Source of the DNA: Alphaproteobacteria bacterium | GTDB taxonomy: Bacteria > Pseudomonadota > Alphaproteobacteria > Rhizobiales > Xanthobacteraceae | Length of the DNA: 64,000 bases | Direction: 5' to 3' | NCBI GenBank assembly: GCA_005884685.1 | Contig: VBAH01000019.1 | Location: forward strand, 124,001-188,000 | Shown: positions 62,363 to 64,000 of the stretch, piece after piece | Layout: each line of letters begins with the position of its first letter | Numbering within the stretch: the stretch's first letter is position 1 | Position numbers and translations under genes: made by a program | Notes under the pieces: model-generated | What the model saw: only the letters and a program-made list of their open reading frames with translations | Told to the model about the DNA's origin: nothing | The model's database searches: none

Positions 62363-63625
62363 TTAAGCCGCAAGCCGCCGGAAAACCAGCGATGCGTTGG
62401 TGCCGCCGAAGCCGAATGAGTTGGACAACACCACATCGATGTCGCGCCGGCGCGCCTTGTGCGGGACGAGATCGATCGGCGTTTCAACCGACGGGTCGTC
62501 CAGATTGATGGTCGGGGGCGCAACCCGGTCGCGAATCGCGAGAATCGAGAAGATCGCCTCGACCGCGCCGGCCGCGCCGAGCAGATGCCCGATGCACGAT
62601 TTGGTCGACGACATCGAGATCTTTCCGGCTGCATTGCCCACCACCCGCTCGACGGCGGCGAGCTCGATACCGTCGGCCATCGTCGAGGTGCCATGAGCGT
62701 TGATGTAGTCGATCTCGGCAGGCGTGATGCCGGCGCGCTTGATAGCCGCACTCATGCAGCGGTACGCGCCGTCGCCGTCTTCCGACGGCGCCGTGATGTG
62801 GTAGGCATCGCCGGACAGCCCATAGCCGACGAGCTCGGCATGAATCGTAGCGCCGCGTGCCTTGGCGTGTTCGTACTCCTCGAGCACGACGACGCCCGCG
62901 CCCTCACCCATCACGAAGCCGTCGCGGTTCTTGTCGTAGGGTCGCGACGCTTTGGCCGGCTCGTCGTTGAAGCTCGTCGAGAGCGCGCGGCAGGCGGCAA
63001 AGCCCGCGATCGACAGCCGGTTGATCGGGGATTCCGCTCCGCCCGCCAGCATCACATCGGCATCGCCGAGCGCGATCAGCCGCGCCGAATCGCCGATCGC
63101 GTGCGCGCCGGTCGAGCATGCGGTCGCCACCGCGTGGTTCGGCCCCTTCAGGCCGAACTCGATCGAGACGTAACCGGAAGCAAGATTGATGATGCGGCCG
63201 GGGATGAAGAACGGGGAGACGCGGCGCGGCCCTTTTTCGGCGAGCAAGAGCGCGGTCTCGGCGATCCCCTCGATGCCGCCGATGCCCGAGCCGATCATCA
63301 CACCGGTCGTGATCTGGTCTTCGTAGCTGGTCGGTTTCCAGCCGGAATGCTCGATCGCCTGGCGCGCCGCGCACATCGCATAGACGATGAAGTCGTCGAC
63401 CCGGCGCTGCTCCTTCGGCTCCATCCACTGGTCGGGATTGTAAGTGCCATCCGAGCCGTCGCCGCGCGGAATCTCGCAGGCGATCTTTGCCGCCAGATCC
63501 GCAACCTCGAACTTTTCGATTTTGCGTGCCCCGCTCTCGCCCGCGAGCAGCCGTTTCCACGTCGCCTCGACCCCGCACCCGAGCGGCGTCACCATGCCGA
63601 GTCCTGTGACGACCACACGCCTCAT
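62363..63625 (-). CDS. fabF: Beta-ketoacyl-ACP synthase II
   Basis: 420 residues. The catalytic Cys is in VATACSTGAHAIGD, the His pair in INAHGTSTMADG and KSCIGHLLGAAGAVE, and FVMGEGAGVVVLEEYEHA is typical. FabF extends acyl-ACP chains. It lies 186 bases downstream of acpP, its substrate carrier, and upstream of mltG on the minus strand. Confidence 0.97.
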   Translation of the reverse strand: MRRVVVTGLGMVTPLGCGVEATWKRLLAGESGARKIEKFEVADLAAKIACEIPRGDGSDGTYNPDQWMEPKEQRRVDDFIVYAMCAARQAIEHSGWKPTSYEDQITTGVMIGSGIGGIEGIAETALLLAEKGPRRVSPFFIPGRIINLASGYVSIEFGLKGPNHAVATACSTGAHAIGDSARLIALGDADVMLAGGAESPINRLSIAGFAACRALSTSFNDEPAKASRPYDKNRDGFVMGEGAGVVVLEEYEHAKARGATIHAELVGYGLSGDAYHITAPSEDGDGAYRCMSAAIKRAGITPAEIDYINAHGTSTMADGIELAAVERVVGNAAGKISMSSTKSCIGHLLGAAGAVEAIFSILAIRDRVAPPTINLDDPSVETPIDLVPHKARRRDIDVVLSNSFGFGGTNASLVFRRLAA

Positions 63626-63811
63626 GCCGGTTGCCTGCCTTTGAGCCTAACGCCGAGGAGCCGAAACGGGCCGCGCATCTCAGATTATCGAAGTCCCTGC
63701 CTGTCGAGCGAGTTCCGCAACGCCAGCGCGATGCATTCGGCCGGATGCCGATTCAAAAATCCTGGCGCGGTGCGGGTGCGCCGGCCGGCATCCAGATGTC
63801 GCGAGAAGACG

Positions 63812-64000
63812 TCAGCTCTTTGCGTTCTTGTCGAGGAACTTGACCGCATCGCCGACCGTCAGGATCGTTTCGGCGGCGTCATCGGGGATCTCGCACCCAA
63901 ACTCTTCCTCGAACGCCATCACCAGTTCGACGGTATCGAGGCTGTCGGCGCCGAGGTCGTCGATGAAGCTTGCGGATTCCGTCACCTTGTCGGGTTCGAC
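63812..64000 (-). CDS. acpP: Acyl carrier protein, C-terminal part (partial)
   Basis: Only the last 62 residues are in the window; the gene continues past the right edge. The carrier serine lies in [20 protein letters not shown], followed by [20 protein letters not shown] and the C-terminus KFLDKNAKS. The 4'-phosphopantetheine attaches to that Ser. It is followed by fabF on the minus strand with 186 bases between, in which I see only a weak inverted repeat (GGCCGGATGCC and GGCCGGCATCC). Confidence 0.97.
   Translation of the reverse strand, partial: VEPDKVTESASFIDDLGADSLDTVELVMAFEEEFGCEIPDDAAETILTVGDAVKFLDKNAKS

Noticed and set aside
1-64000. CRISPR arrays, prophage or complete insertion sequences
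   Set aside because: No regularly spaced repeats, phage structural genes or transposase genes were seen anywhere in the window.

Overview
The window is chromosomal DNA from an alphaproteobacterium, most likely of the order Hyphomicrobiales and close to Bradyrhizobium and its relatives. The reasons are the high GC content, dense operons with ATGA-type overlaps, FixL/FixJ-style two-component genes, a FixK/FNR box, an F1-ATPase zeta subunit (DUF1476), and short palindromic intergenic repeats of the Bradyrhizobium kind. The genus assignment is inference. I see no rRNA, tRNA, CRISPR array, complete insertion sequence or prophage.

Layout. 1-1533: end of 3-hydroxybutyrate dehydrogenase and both subunits of an acetoacetate CoA-transferase, a route from polyhydroxybutyrate or ketone bodies to acetoacetyl-CoA. 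1588-11663: accessory and regulatory stretch. It holds a DUF2254 membrane protein, a sensor kinase with a periplasmic ABC-type sensor and its FixJ-like partner, a lone receiver, DUF1476, a secreted metallopeptidase divergent from a Cys-rich exported protein, an AraC regulator, and a Gly/Tyr-rich exported repeat protein. 11726-17787 (minus strand): operon of an amidohydrolase, a polyamine-type ABC transporter and a methyltransferase. 17984-20846: lipoprotein and a large hybrid histidine kinase. 20981-25326 (minus): UQCC chaperone, yceD, plsX, fabH, ihfA, merR. 25437-26653: bamE and two small genes. 26650-32879 (minus): pgsA-like synthase, PerM transporter, hda, ppk, ppx. 33007-38352: purM, purN, a glutathione S-transferase, an unrecognised membrane protein built from a duplicated unit, an exported carboxymuconolactone-decarboxylase-like protein and an epimerase. 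38484-42115 (minus): molybdopterin oxidoreductase, TerC family protein, ndk. 42295-48423: exported small proteins, a methyltransferase, an S10 peptidase, an ABC-F ATPase and a cyclase. 48427-50385 (minus): pepA and holC. 50588-58239: lptF, lptG, lptD, surA, pdxA, rsmA. 58387-59439: alcohol dehydrogenase. 59443-64000 (minus): acpP (partial), fabF, mltG, yicC, gmk.

How the genes work together. Most of the window from 20 kb onward is housekeeping. Fatty-acid initiation (plsX, fabH) and elongation (acpP, fabF) flank envelope functions: LPS export (lptF, lptG, lptD), outer-membrane assembly (bamE, surA), peptidoglycan termination (mltG) and phospholipid synthesis (pgsA, plsX). Polyphosphate turnover (ppk, ppx) sits with replication control (hda). 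The most distinctive part is the first 12 kb. There a TTGA-N6-TCAA box lies upstream of the sensor kinase, which suggests that oxygen or redox control feeds a sensor of an unknown periplasmic ligand.

No wholly novel multi-gene system is certain. The best candidates for new biology are the FixK-box sensor cluster at 3.6-7.2 kb, the duplicated-unit membrane protein at 35.5 kb, and the Gly/Tyr repeat protein with the palindrome-bearing gap before it at 10.6-11.7 kb.
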